Below are positions 20,347 to 28,138 of a stretch of DNA of 64,000 nucleotides, piece after piece. A program made the translations under genes and the position numbers. How positions within the stretch are numbered: the first letter of the stretch is position 1; each line of letters opens with the position of its first letter. The DNA is from an uncultured Litoreibacter sp. (GTDB lineage: Bacteria; Pseudomonadota; Alphaproteobacteria; Rhodobacterales; Rhodobacteraceae): NCBI RefSeq assembly GCF_947501785.1, contig NZ_CANMXB010000001.1:2732501-2796500 (forward strand), written 5' to 3'. A model generated the notes under the pieces. That model saw only the letters and a program-made list of their open reading frames with translations. It ran no database searches and had not been told where the DNA came from.

Positions 20347-21032
20347 TCCTCCTCCGGGACGTAACTGATCATCAAGGTTGAGGAGAACTGCCTATCAAGG
20401 CGCTGCTGCGTATTGTTCTGTACCAAGTTCGCAATGAAGCGGGTCGTCACAATAAACTCCCTCGGTTCAACTTGGATCACCGGAAGTTTGGGCCGCCCGA
20501 TCCGTAACCCTTTCATAACGGAAATGGCCGCAGTCGGATGGAGAATACGCGCTGTGTTGCTTTTCCAGACCGCTCTGGGCTGAAGAACTGTCTCGACCTG
20601 CTTATTTTCCACTTTCCGCGGAGGGCCGCTTCTCCAAATCGTGCTGCGGTCAGGAAAATCCTTTTCAACAATGGATGCGCCGCGCAACGAACCCCGATCT
20701 CTTACAAAAACGGAAAATGGGCTGTCAGAGGTGTTGGTAATATGGACCTGCGCCACTGACTCGGACGTCCAGTTACTGCCGCCTTCATCGAAACTGCATC
20801 CTTCGGGGGAGGCGTAGTAATCAAGGCGGAAGAATGGCCCGTCTTGGCTTCCGACAAGCTGCGGATCAATGTTGCATGGTGGTGTCATAACTATGTCCTG
20901 CGAAAGAGCTGGAATGCTGAGCGCGAGCCAGCACCAAATGCTAAGAAAGGATGATATTCGCGCTAATCGAGGTTCCCTCGGCTGCAAACAGCTTCTCGGA
21001 CTCGATGGCGACCCAGAAAAAGTTCTCTGCAT
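20343..21032 (-). CDS. predicted exported protein, possible immunity partner of the metzincin
   Basis: About 230 residues, no known family recognised. A hydrophobic segment ([20 protein letters not shown]) looks like a signal peptide with cleavage near ALSQ, and the mature part has CNI and CSF cysteines that may pair. The start is uncertain: ATG at 21032 overlaps the upstream gene by 92 bases; the ATG at 21050 is also open, and no better start exists near the hydrophobic segment. It directly follows the metzincin gene in the same direction. Its place suggests a periplasmic immunity or accessory protein, which is inference. GC in lines I counted was 53-58%. Confidence 0.45.
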   Translation of the reverse strand: MQRTFSGSPSSPRSCLQPREPRLARISSFLSIWCWLALSIPALSQDIVMTPPCNIDPQLVGSQDGPFFRLDYYASPEGCSFDEGGSNWTSESVAQVHITNTSDSPFSVFVRDRGSLRGASIVEKDFPDRSTIWRSGPPRKVENKQVETVLQPRAVWKSNTARILHPTAAISVMKGLRIGRPKLPVIQVEPREFIVTTRFIANLVQNNTQQRLDRQFSSTLMISYVPEED

Positions 21033-21840
21033 AGATCCTTTGGCCTCCATCCATACCCATCGCCGAGTTTGTGTTAAAAGTATATGTTGGCTCGCCCGGC
21101 GTCGGAAAGCCTGGCTCCAGGTTCACTGCGGTTTGTCCTTTTCCACCACTAGCATTTTCCTGGGTCGCTGTACCGACGAAGGTCACGACTGGGGCCGGGC
21201 CGTCAGGTATATAGTTCACACCGTCGCCGGACGGCTGCGCCGTCACTTCAAGTTCCACATATTCGTCTGGCTGTCCAAGCACATGGCCGAACTCATGGGC
21301 CATGACCCAATAGGGATCCCCTACCCCGTTAAGGTAGAAGACCATCAGATACCCACCTTCGACATAGGATATGTTGTCATTGCCCGGAGCCATTGGAAGG
21401 TCGCTGATGTAGATTTCGACATCGGCCTCGGCAGCTGAGACGACAATTTCAAAATTCAGCTGCATCGCCAGTTCTTGCTCGGGGCAGCCATCCTGCTTGA
21501 TCTTCAATTTGTAGCCACGCGCGCCGCGGTTCCAAAAGGTTTGTGCGTACCTCACCAAATCGGCGGCGTAATCGCCGTGGTTCACGGCCGATGCGCCTTC
21601 TTGATACTTCAGCGCCACCTTTACCGTGACCTCAACCCGCCCAGCGCTCGAAGTCCGGATGAAGTTTAGGTGACAATCGTTCCACAGGACGGTTGAGTGG
21701 GGATAATTGGTCAAAAAATATGCGCCGTACCCGTTTGTAGAGGCTGGACCTTCAACCGGGCAGGCACAACACAGACCTGTGCCGCCAGCCGTACCGGTCG
21801 GGGGGTTGCCTGGGGTGGTTGCGGAAGGGGTATTGCCCAT
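20941..21840 (-). CDS. zinc metallopeptidase-like protein, candidate T6SS effector
   Basis: 299 residues, no signal peptide. The N-terminus is rich in Gly, Pro and Thr with a CCAC cluster (residues 24-27). Residues 182-186 are HEFGH in the wider motif HEFGHVLGQPDEY, that is HExxHxxGxxD with Asp192 as likely third zinc ligand; an AMGM sequence at 260-263 fits a metzincin Met-turn. This supports a zinc-dependent peptidase. It starts 11 bases after a DUF4123 gene, whose family normally loads neighbouring effectors onto the type VI secretion spike. No known family beyond zincin was recognised, so the effector role is inferred from context. Confidence 0.65.
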   Translation of the reverse strand: MGNTPSATTPGNPPTGTAGGTGLCCACPVEGPASTNGYGAYFLTNYPHSTVLWNDCHLNFIRTSSAGRVEVTVKVALKYQEGASAVNHGDYAADLVRYAQTFWNRGARGYKLKIKQDGCPEQELAMQLNFEIVVSAAEADVEIYISDLPMAPGNDNISYVEGGYLMVFYLNGVGDPYWVMAHEFGHVLGQPDEYVELEVTAQPSGDGVNYIPDGPAPVVTFVGTATQENASGGKGQTAVNLEPGFPTPGEPTYTFNTNSAMGMDGGQRIYAENFFWVAIESEKLFAAEGTSISANIILS

Positions 21841-21851
21841 CGGTTCTTAAC

Positions 21852-23285
21852 TCAAATGAAGTGGCGCAAACGGCGCAGTGCAAATTCAGCGGTTTTGGCG
21901 ACATTAGTGGGCCTTTGGCCGGACGCAATCAGCTTCTCCCGTATCCACGGCTGAAACGGGTCATCAAGCGGTTTTGGGCCAAGGGTCAGGCGCAACATAT
22001 AGAAGAGACATTTGACCCGCGTGTCGTTCAGGCCAAGCATTTTGCAGGTCGCAATGGTTTCGGCCCGTGCGGCGTTGGGCGAGATGCCTGCCGGCAAAAG
22101 CTGTTCCGCCAAACCGGACAAGGTTTCGATATCAGCGGGGCCCGCGCGTTCAATGCCGCCAGGAACAAAAGCCGCTCGCTGGTGGATGCTTGTGAGCAGC
22201 GCGTCGCGGGTGTCCGAAGCGGGGTAGGCCGTCTCAAATGCCTGTACGAACCCAAGGCGCATGGTCTCGTATCGGCGGTCCTGTTTTTGCGCCCAGGGTT
22301 CATAGAAGGCCGCAAAGTCGCTGGACGTGTGAAACCATCCTCCCAGGAAGCTCATCATGTATAGAAGATGCGCGTACTCCTCTTTGAATTCGAAACCGAA
22401 TGTCGCGCCTTGAGCCAGCCCATGCTCCGCAATCGCGGCCAGCCTCTCCTCCCCAAAGGGCTTGAACCGCTTTGGGTCATATCGGACCAACCACTCAGCC
22501 AGTTCGGCCTTTAGCTTCGGCCGTTGGCGGGCGGCGAACAGCTGATGGTCGCGCGGTGTGAGACGCAGCACATTTGACCCAGCGCCCGCGGACGTCAGGT
22601 TGTCCGGCAGCGGCGCGGCGGGCGTGAAATGGCGTGCCAGACCAGCTGCCTCATCAATCGCCAGAATTTCAAGGTCGTTGAGGTGGCGCGAGGTGAACAT
22701 ACTCGCCACCCGCTCGGGCCAATCGGTGATTTGCGCAAAGTAATCGCAGGCCACTACCGGGTCCCAAAACCGAAAATAGGTCCAGGCGTCGTCTGCGTTG
22801 CGGACCTTCAGCATTCGCCTGAGATGGGCCTTCACGCGTTCCATTCCAAACGCGGACCGCAAGAAGATGCCGGCCTTGGCGCCCCACAACTGCATCAGCA
22901 TTGGCTCACCCTCGCTAAAGAGGGCCGTTATCGCCGCGTCCTCAGGGGTGAGCTTAACGATCCAGGGCGCGACATCAGCCAGATTTTCCCGGGCCTCGCC
23001 CTGGAACAGGCAATCGAGCGCAAGCCCCGCCCCGCCAAGCCATTCCACAAATCCCGGTGCGCGGGCCGCGTCAAACATGAAATACGTGTCTTTCGTGCCG
23101 CCAAATAAGGGTATGTGAAGCGCGTCCGGCAGCGCCCCGTCCGCCGACAGACCGCCAATTTCGGCAACATTGAGATAAGGGGAGACGGATGCGCCGGCAA
23201 CAGGCGCGACCGGGTCGGTACTGATCAAATTGACACGTGCCTCAGAAATTTTTGCAACGCTAACACCCGGCCTGCAGGCCGACAA
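21852..23285 (-). CDS. DUF4123 type VI secretion effector adaptor
   Basis: 477 residues. The DUF4123 domain covers about 58-200: DTYFMFDAARAPGF, then WGAKAGIFLRS, HLRRMLKVR, and the hallmark RFWDP at 172-176. Members of this family act as chaperone-adaptors that bind effectors encoded next door and attach them to VgrG/PAAR spikes. The C-terminal 270 residues are a longer helical extension without a name. The start is unclear: TTG at 23285, six bases after the marR stop, or TTG at 23228 preceded by GAGG. No VgrG, PAAR or T6SS core gene lies in the window. Confidence 0.82.
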   Translation of the reverse strand: MSACRPGVSVAKISEARVNLISTDPVAPVAGASVSPYLNVAEIGGLSADGALPDALHIPLFGGTKDTYFMFDAARAPGFVEWLGGAGLALDCLFQGEARENLADVAPWIVKLTPEDAAITALFSEGEPMLMQLWGAKAGIFLRSAFGMERVKAHLRRMLKVRNADDAWTYFRFWDPVVACDYFAQITDWPERVASMFTSRHLNDLEILAIDEAAGLARHFTPAAPLPDNLTSAGAGSNVLRLTPRDHQLFAARQRPKLKAELAEWLVRYDPKRFKPFGEERLAAIAEHGLAQGATFGFEFKEEYAHLLYMMSFLGGWFHTSSDFAAFYEPWAQKQDRRYETMRLGFVQAFETAYPASDTRDALLTSIHQRAAFVPGGIERAGPADIETLSGLAEQLLPAGISPNAARAETIATCKMLGLNDTRVKCLFYMLRLTLGPKPLDDPFQPWIREKLIASGQRPTNVAKTAEFALRRLRHFI

Positions 23286-23291
23286 GATGGC

Positions 23292-23735
23292 TTAGGTCGT
23301 GTCGCCCAGACGCTGGCGCAATTCCCGCAAAACCGGCAGCGTTGCCTTGACCTTGCTGACGCCAAGGTCTTCGACGATTTCGGCGATGAGCGGGGTGATC
23401 GCCGCCAGGGCCGCGTCCCGGGCGGCGCGACCGGCGGGGCTGATCACCACCTCCTTGCGCCGCGCATCATCCCAATCAGGGTTCACATGCACGTAGCCCG
23501 CCCATTCCAATTTGCTCAGTGTGTTGGTCATCGCACCGCGGGTCAGGTGAAACACCTCCGCCAGCCGCGTGGGGGAACGCGGCTCGCCGACGCTGGCCAA
23601 ATGGTTGAGAACCGAGAAATGCGACAGCTCCATGCCTTTCGGCAACGCGCGGCTCAACCGGTTGCGCGCCAGCTGGTCGGCCATGAACAGCTCTGAGAAC
23701 AGGGCCGTGGCTAGGGGGTCATTCCGTTCGCTCAT
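23292..23735 (-). CDS. MarR-family transcriptional regulator
   Basis: 147 residues from MSERNDPLATALF. The winged-helix core is clear: FSVLNHLASVGEPRSPTRLAEVFHLTRGAMTNTLSKLE (first recognition helix block), then HVNPDWDDARRKEVVISPAG as the wing with the typical D-RRK-V pattern. It is a small cytoplasmic DNA-binding protein whose ligand is unknown. Its start overlaps the nitrilase-family gene by 17 bases; an earlier ATG (MTENIPR) is in frame. It is the last gene of a comF-grxC-nitrilase-marR unit and the DUF4123 gene begins directly after it. Confidence 0.88.
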   Translation of the reverse strand: MSERNDPLATALFSELFMADQLARNRLSRALPKGMELSHFSVLNHLASVGEPRSPTRLAEVFHLTRGAMTNTLSKLEWAGYVHVNPDWDDARRKEVVISPAGRAARDAALAAITPLIAEIVEDLGVSKVKATLPVLRELRQRLGDTT

Positions 23736-24561
23736 CGCCGCGCAGTATAGGCGCGGAATATTTTCTGTCATGCGAAAGTGACGGGACACGCTGACGCGCC
23801 TTGCCAACCTCGGCGAGATCAATGTCGAGGCAGGCCACACCCGGCTCTTCACCCATATCCAGCAGCACCTCGCCCCAAGGGGCAACAACCAACGAGTGGC
23901 CATAGGTGGCGCGCCCGTTATGTTGGCCGGTCTGCGCCGGGGCAATGATGAAACACCCGGTTTCAATGGCGCGGGCACGCAGCAGCACATGCCAATGCGC
24001 AGCACCGGTCACCGGTGAGAAGGCGGCGGGAACGGTGATAATCTGCGCCCCGGCTTTGGCAAGCGCGCGGTGCAGATGCGGGAAACGGATGTCGTAGCAG
24101 ATGGTCAGCCCGACCTTGCCGAAGCCGGTTTGCACCACGGCGGCGTCTGCGCCGGGGCGGTAGCCGTCCGATTCCTTGAACGTCTCGGTCTCGGTGACTT
24201 GCACGTCGAACATGTGGATTTTGTCGTAGCGCCCGGCCACCTGCCCATCCGGACCGATCATCAGGCTGCGGTTGGCGAACCGTCCATCCGCATCGCCGGT
24301 CTTCATCCCAAGCGATCCGGCCAGCAGCCAGATACCGTGCTGTTGCGCAACCTCCCGCAGGCCGGCCAATGTTGGGTCATCGGCCTCAAGATGCAGCACG
24401 TCGTTCTGGTGGCTACGGCTGAGCGAGACGCAGTTCGACACCTCCGGCGTCAGAACAAATTCGGCCCCGCCCTCAACCGCCGTACCAATGTCCCGCCGCA
24501 TCTGTACCAGATTGGCGGCAGGGTCATCAGAACTGTTGAGCTGAACGAGACCGATACGCAT
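23719..24561 (-). CDS. carbon-nitrogen hydrolase (nitrilase/NIT2-like)
   Basis: 280 residues, NIT2-type size. The Glu-Lys-Cys triad is visible: Glu40 in FVLTPEVSN, Lys114 in YDKIHMFD, Cys155 in GLTICYDIRFP. Such enzymes hydrolyse amide bonds; NIT2 relatives act on omega-amidates or repair deaminated glutathione. It starts 3 bases after the glutaredoxin stop, and its product name cannot be narrowed. The pairing with glutaredoxin fits a thiol/glutathione theme, but that is inference. Confidence 0.9.
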   Translation of the reverse strand: MRIGLVQLNSSDDPAANLVQMRRDIGTAVEGGAEFVLTPEVSNCVSLSRSHQNDVLHLEADDPTLAGLREVAQQHGIWLLAGSLGMKTGDADGRFANRSLMIGPDGQVAGRYDKIHMFDVQVTETETFKESDGYRPGADAAVVQTGFGKVGLTICYDIRFPHLHRALAKAGAQIITVPAAFSPVTGAAHWHVLLRARAIETGCFIIAPAQTGQHNGRATYGHSLVVAPWGEVLLDMGEEPGVACLDIDLAEVGKARQRVPSLSHDRKYSAPILRGDERTE

Positions 24562-24564
24562 ATG

Positions 24565-24819
24565 TCAGGCCAGCATCGGGTCCAGCTTGCCGGAGCGTTC
24601 CAGATCATACAGATCGTCGCAGCCGCCGACATGTTTGCCGTCGATAAAGATCTGCGGCACCGTGCGCCCGCCATTGGCGCGCTGGATCATGGTGGCTTTC
24701 TCGCCGGGGTTGCGGCCCACGTCGGTTTCGTCAAAGGCAATGCCCTTGGAATTCAGTAGCCGCTTGGCGGCATGACAAAAGCCGCACAGCTGCGACGTGT
24801 AGATTTCAACTTTGGCCAT
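24565..24819 (-). CDS. grxC: glutaredoxin 3
   Basis: 84 residues, the normal length for bacterial Grx3. The dithiol active site is C12-G-F-C15 and the glutathione-binding TVP motif follows (GGRTVPQIFIDGKHVGG). It reduces protein disulfides and glutathione mixed disulfides in the cytoplasm. The ATG at 24819 is preceded by AAGGGAA; a longer in-frame start at 24855 is not needed. Second gene of the comF operon. Confidence 0.94.
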   Translation of the reverse strand: MAKVEIYTSQLCGFCHAAKRLLNSKGIAFDETDVGRNPGEKATMIQRANGGRTVPQIFIDGKHVGGCDDLYDLERSGKLDPMLA

Positions 24820-24855
24820 GAAAATTCCCTTCCAGCTTGGCGCGACTATAGGCAC

Positions 24856-25569
24856 TTAGCCATCCTTCGCAACGCGCGCCAGAACGAGCACGTCAATGTG
24901 ATCAGCGCCCGCCGCGCGGCAGGCCTCGGTCGCTGCGGCCAACGTCGCACCGGAGGTCATGACGTCATCCACCAGCAAAACGCGCCGCCCTTCCAGTTGC
25001 GCCGCGCGTTTGGGGTTGGCGTTGATGGCTGCGTCCAACATCGCAAACCGCGCGTCGCGACTATGCCCGTCCAGCGGTTTGGTGGATTTGGTGCGGTGCA
25101 GCGCGTCGGGCAGATAGGTCAGGTCAGACAATCGCGCGACCTCTTTGGCCAGCAGCGCGGCTTGATTGTAGCGCCGTTTGAGGAAGCGCATCCAATGTAG
25201 CGGCACCGGGACCACCAATGTGTCAGGGTCTAACTTGGGCATTACGGCGCACATCCATTTTGCCGCTGGCACCGCCAGCTCTGTCCGGTCGCCATGTTTC
25301 AGGCCCAGCACCAGCTTGCGCCCGTTGTCACGATACATGAACGCGGCCGCCCCCCGGGACCAAGGCCGGGCAACGCGTATACAGTCGTCGCATTGCGCTT
25401 GGGTGCCATCATCATCGCCGGGCAGCTGCACGCCGCAGGTGTCGCAGGTCAGCCCGTTGATGAAGGCGGTGTCGCGCCAGCAAGGGCCGCACAGGGCGAA
25501 GTCCTCTTCTACCATTTCGCCACAGGTCAGGCATTGTGACGGATATATGATCCGCAAGACGGTTTGCAT
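24856..25569 (-). CDS. comF: ComF-family phosphoribosyltransferase-like protein
   Basis: 237 residues. The N-terminus has two zinc-ribbon-like pairs (CLTCGEMVEEDFALCGPCW, then CDTCG and CDDC). The C-terminal half holds a PRTase binding motif (RVLLVDDVMTSGATLAAATEA). ComF is required for transformation in some bacteria, while in many alphaproteobacteria its role is unknown. First gene in a leftward unit with grxC, the hydrolase and marR; divergent from the methyltransferase gene with a 52-base gap. Confidence 0.9.
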   Translation of the reverse strand: MQTVLRIIYPSQCLTCGEMVEEDFALCGPCWRDTAFINGLTCDTCGVQLPGDDDGTQAQCDDCIRVARPWSRGAAAFMYRDNGRKLVLGLKHGDRTELAVPAAKWMCAVMPKLDPDTLVVPVPLHWMRFLKRRYNQAALLAKEVARLSDLTYLPDALHRTKSTKPLDGHSRDARFAMLDAAINANPKRAAQLEGRRVLLVDDVMTSGATLAAATEACRAAGADHIDVLVLARVAKDG

Positions 25570-25621
25570 TCTGGCCTCCGGCCTCTAAGTAGCGGCGCAC
25601 ACCCTTAGTGAGCCACATGTT

Positions 25622-26467
25622 ATGAGCCAGCCGCCCATCCTGTTCGACCGCCCCGCGCTATTGAAGCGACGCGCGCGCGCCGTGGCGCAGGGGGCGGCGC
25701 TGTTTCTGCACGAAGAAGCGGCGTTCGAGATCAAGGAAAGACTGAAAGACATTAACAGGTCGTTTACCAAGGTTGCGGTTGTGACCGGGTTTGCCGCGTT
25801 TTGGTCTACTGAATTTCCGGGTGCCACGGTGATCTCGGACGATGATATTCTGCCGCTTGAGGTGCAGTCTTTTGACCTGGTGATCCACGCAATGTGCCTG
25901 CACCAATCGAACGACCCCATCGGCCAATTGGTGCAATGCCAGCGTGCGTTAGAGCCTGATGGGCTGCTGCTGGTCGCCATGTTCGGCGGCCAGACGATGA
26001 CGGAATTGCGCGCCGCGATTTCCGAGGCGGAGGTCGCCACCATGGGCGGCTTGTCCCCGCGTATTTCCCCGATGGTCGACATCAGGGACGCGGGCGCTTT
26101 GCTACAACGGTCGGGCTTTGCGCTGCCGGTGGCCGACGCCGACCCGCGTTCCGTCAGCTACGGGTCCGTTACCTCACTGATGCACGACCTGCGCGCCATG
26201 GGCGAAAGCAACGTGCTACATGCCCGCGACAAGCGCATCCCGCCGCGCGCGCTCTTTGACCAAATGGCGACACTTTACCCCACCCAAGGCGAACGGGTGG
26301 TCGCGACGTTCGAGTTGCTCTATCTGACAGGCTGGGCGCCCGATGTAAGCCAGCAAAAGCCGCTACGGCCGGGATCCGCCTCTTCGCGTTTAGCCGACGC
26401 ATTGAATACCGTCGAGATGGGCGAAGACGCCCGGCCCGTGAAGACCGATGAAAGCGACCAGTCATGA
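25622..26467 (+). CDS. SAM-dependent methyltransferase-like protein (BioC/NDUFAF5 type)
   Basis: 281 residues. A class I methyltransferase fold is suggested by VAVVTGFAAFW in place of the usual glycine-rich motif I, FDLVIHAMCLHQSNDPIGQLVQCQRALEPDGLLLVAMFGG as motif IV to V, and the C-terminal RAMGESNVL block typical of the BioC/NDUFAF5 group. Motif I is degenerate, so the SAM site may be altered. The stop overlaps the hemH start by 4 bases (ATGA), so it is probably translated with ferrochelatase. The substrate is unknown. Confidence 0.8.
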   Translation: MSQPPILFDRPALLKRRARAVAQGAALFLHEEAAFEIKERLKDINRSFTKVAVVTGFAAFWSTEFPGATVISDDDILPLEVQSFDLVIHAMCLHQSNDPIGQLVQCQRALEPDGLLLVAMFGGQTMTELRAAISEAEVATMGGLSPRISPMVDIRDAGALLQRSGFALPVADADPRSVSYGSVTSLMHDLRAMGESNVLHARDKRIPPRALFDQMATLYPTQGERVVATFELLYLTGWAPDVSQQKPLRPGSASSRLADALNTVEMGEDARPVKTDESDQS

Positions 26468-27519
26468 CCGAATGCCCGTATAACCCGCTGCCCAATGCAG
26501 AGCCCGACCACCCCAAGGTGCGGTTCGGCAAGGTCGGCGTCCTGCTGGCCAATCTCGGCACGCCGGATGACTACACCTACTGGCCGATGCGCCGGTATCT
26601 GAGCGAGTTTCTATCTGACAAGCGGGTCGTCGATTATTCTGCGTGGCTATGGCAGCCGCTGCTGCAGGGCGTGATCCTGTCCAAACGCCCCTTTGCCAGC
26701 GGCGCGGCGTACAAATCCATCTGGAATCATGAAGCGGGCGAAAGCCCGCTGCTGACGATCACCAAAGACCAGACAGCGGCGATCAAAGAGCAGATGCATA
26801 AGCAGTTTGGCGACCGCGTTGTCGTGGATTTCTGCATGCGCTACGGCAACCCGTCTACCAAATCCAAGGTCCGCGGGATGGTGGAGGCCGGCTGCGACCG
26901 CATCCTCTTCTTCCCCTTATACCCGCATTACGCGGGCGCGACCTCGGCGACAGCGAACGATCAGCTGTTCCGCGCGTTGATGGAGGAAAAGTGGCAACCC
27001 TCCGTACGCACGGTGCCAGCTTATTATGACCAGCCATCCTACATCGACGCCTTGGCGGGATCCGTGACGGACGCTTACGCCAAGTTAGAGACCAAACCGG
27101 ACATTCTGGTGACCTCTTATCACGGGGTGCCCAAGCGCTACCTGATGGAGGGCGACCCCTATCACTGCCAGTGCCAGAAAACGACGCGCCTGCTGAAGGA
27201 AAAGCTGGGCTGGGAAGACACGCAGATCAAAACGACCTTCCAGTCCAAGTTCGGCCCTGAAGAGTGGCTGCAACCCTACACCGTGGAAGAGGTCGCGCGG
27301 CTGGCAGAGGCCGGGCACAAACGCATCGCCGTCATCGCGCCCGCGTTTTCCGCCGACTGCATCGAGACGCTGGAAGAGATCAACGAAGAGATCAAAGAGA
27401 GCTTCGAGGAAGCGGGCGGCGAAGAATTCACCTATATCCCATGCCTCAACGACAGCCCGCCGCATATCGCCGCGCTGTCAGATGTCATCACCCAAAACCT
27501 CAAAGGTTGGGTGGAATAG
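26464..27519 (+). CDS. hemH: ferrochelatase
   Basis: 351 residues. It inserts Fe2+ into protoporphyrin IX, the last step of heme synthesis, at the inner membrane surface. The N-terminus has GVLLANLGTPDDYTYWPMRRYL; the catalytic region TSYHGVPKRYLMEGDPYHCQC contains the conserved His; the ending AFSADCIETLEEI carries the conserved Glu. The ATG overlaps the methyltransferase stop by 4 bases. Confidence 0.97.
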   Translation: MTECPYNPLPNAEPDHPKVRFGKVGVLLANLGTPDDYTYWPMRRYLSEFLSDKRVVDYSAWLWQPLLQGVILSKRPFASGAAYKSIWNHEAGESPLLTITKDQTAAIKEQMHKQFGDRVVVDFCMRYGNPSTKSKVRGMVEAGCDRILFFPLYPHYAGATSATANDQLFRALMEEKWQPSVRTVPAYYDQPSYIDALAGSVTDAYAKLETKPDILVTSYHGVPKRYLMEGDPYHCQCQKTTRLLKEKLGWEDTQIKTTFQSKFGPEEWLQPYTVEEVARLAEAGHKRIAVIAPAFSADCIETLEEINEEIKESFEEAGGEEFTYIPCLNDSPPHIAALSDVITQNLKGWVE

Positions 27520-27522
27520 GGT

Positions 27523-27654
27523 CTATTTTGACGTGACCGGGCGGCCCCGGAAAAGCTGCTCACCCACGCGGATGCAGATCCGTCCGTCTTCCAACGCCTT
27601 GACGAAAATTCCCTGAATCGAGACGCAAGAGCCGACGGTGACTGTTCTGAGCAT
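27523..27654 (-). CDS. 43-residue small protein with strong ribosome binding site
   Basis: An open frame of 43 codons from ATG at 27654 to TAG at 27523, too short for usual gene callers. GGGGGAGG lies 6 bases before the ATG, an almost ideal Shine-Dalgarno. The product begins MLRTVTVGSCVSIQGIF and ends FRGRPVTSK; two Cys and alternating hydrophobic residues suggest a small beta-rich fold. There is no transmembrane span. It stands alone between hemH and mutT. No function is recognised. The strong start site and codon periodicity argue it is real. Confidence 0.7.
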   Translation of the reverse strand: MLRTVTVGSCVSIQGIFVKALEDGRICIRVGEQLFRGRPVTSK

Positions 27655-27739
27655 GTATGACCTCCCCCAAGGTTTCGAGGGCAGGATATCCAATACTACC
27701 CCATAATCCAGTACTTTCTTGTGGGTTTAGAACCCTGCG

Positions 27740-28138
27740 TCAAAGAAGGTCACGCAGCATCGCGATCAAGGGCACGTCGGCCGGCGGCATCGGGTAGTCG
27801 CGCAGCTGGGACACTTGCGCCCATTTCAGAGTTTGGCCTTCCTTCGGCTGCGGCGTGCCTTCCCATTTGCGGCAGGCGAACAGCGGCATCAGCAGATGGA
27901 AGTCATCATAGCTGTGGCTGGCAAATGTCAGCGGGGCGAGGCAGCTTTGCCATGTGTTGATCCCCAGTTCTTCCTGTAACTCGCGGATCAGTGCGGCTTC
28001 GGGCGTTTCGCCCGGTTCCACCTTGCCACCGGGGAATTCCCACAGGCCGGCCATGGACTTCCCCTCAGGCCGCTGGGCAAGCAGGATGCGCCCGTCAATG
28101 TCGATCAGGGCCACGGCGGAAACGAGGACGGTTTTCAC
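27740..28138 (-). CDS. mutT: 8-oxo-dGTP diphosphatase (MutT)
   Basis: 132 residues, single Nudix domain. The full Nudix box is present (GGKVEPGETPEAALIRELQEELGI, so GX5EX7REUXEEXGU with one-letter spacing fit). MutT hydrolyses oxidised dGTP and prevents AT to CG mutations. The gene overlaps argJ by 4 bases (ATGA) and is read after it. Substrate cannot be proven from sequence, but size and ending (PPADVPLIAMLRDLL) match MutT. Confidence 0.9.
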   Translation of the reverse strand: MKTVLVSAVALIDIDGRILLAQRPEGKSMAGLWEFPGGKVEPGETPEAALIRELQEELGINTWQSCLAPLTFASHSYDDFHLLMPLFACRKWEGTPQPKEGQTLKWAQVSQLRDYPMPPADVPLIAMLRDLL

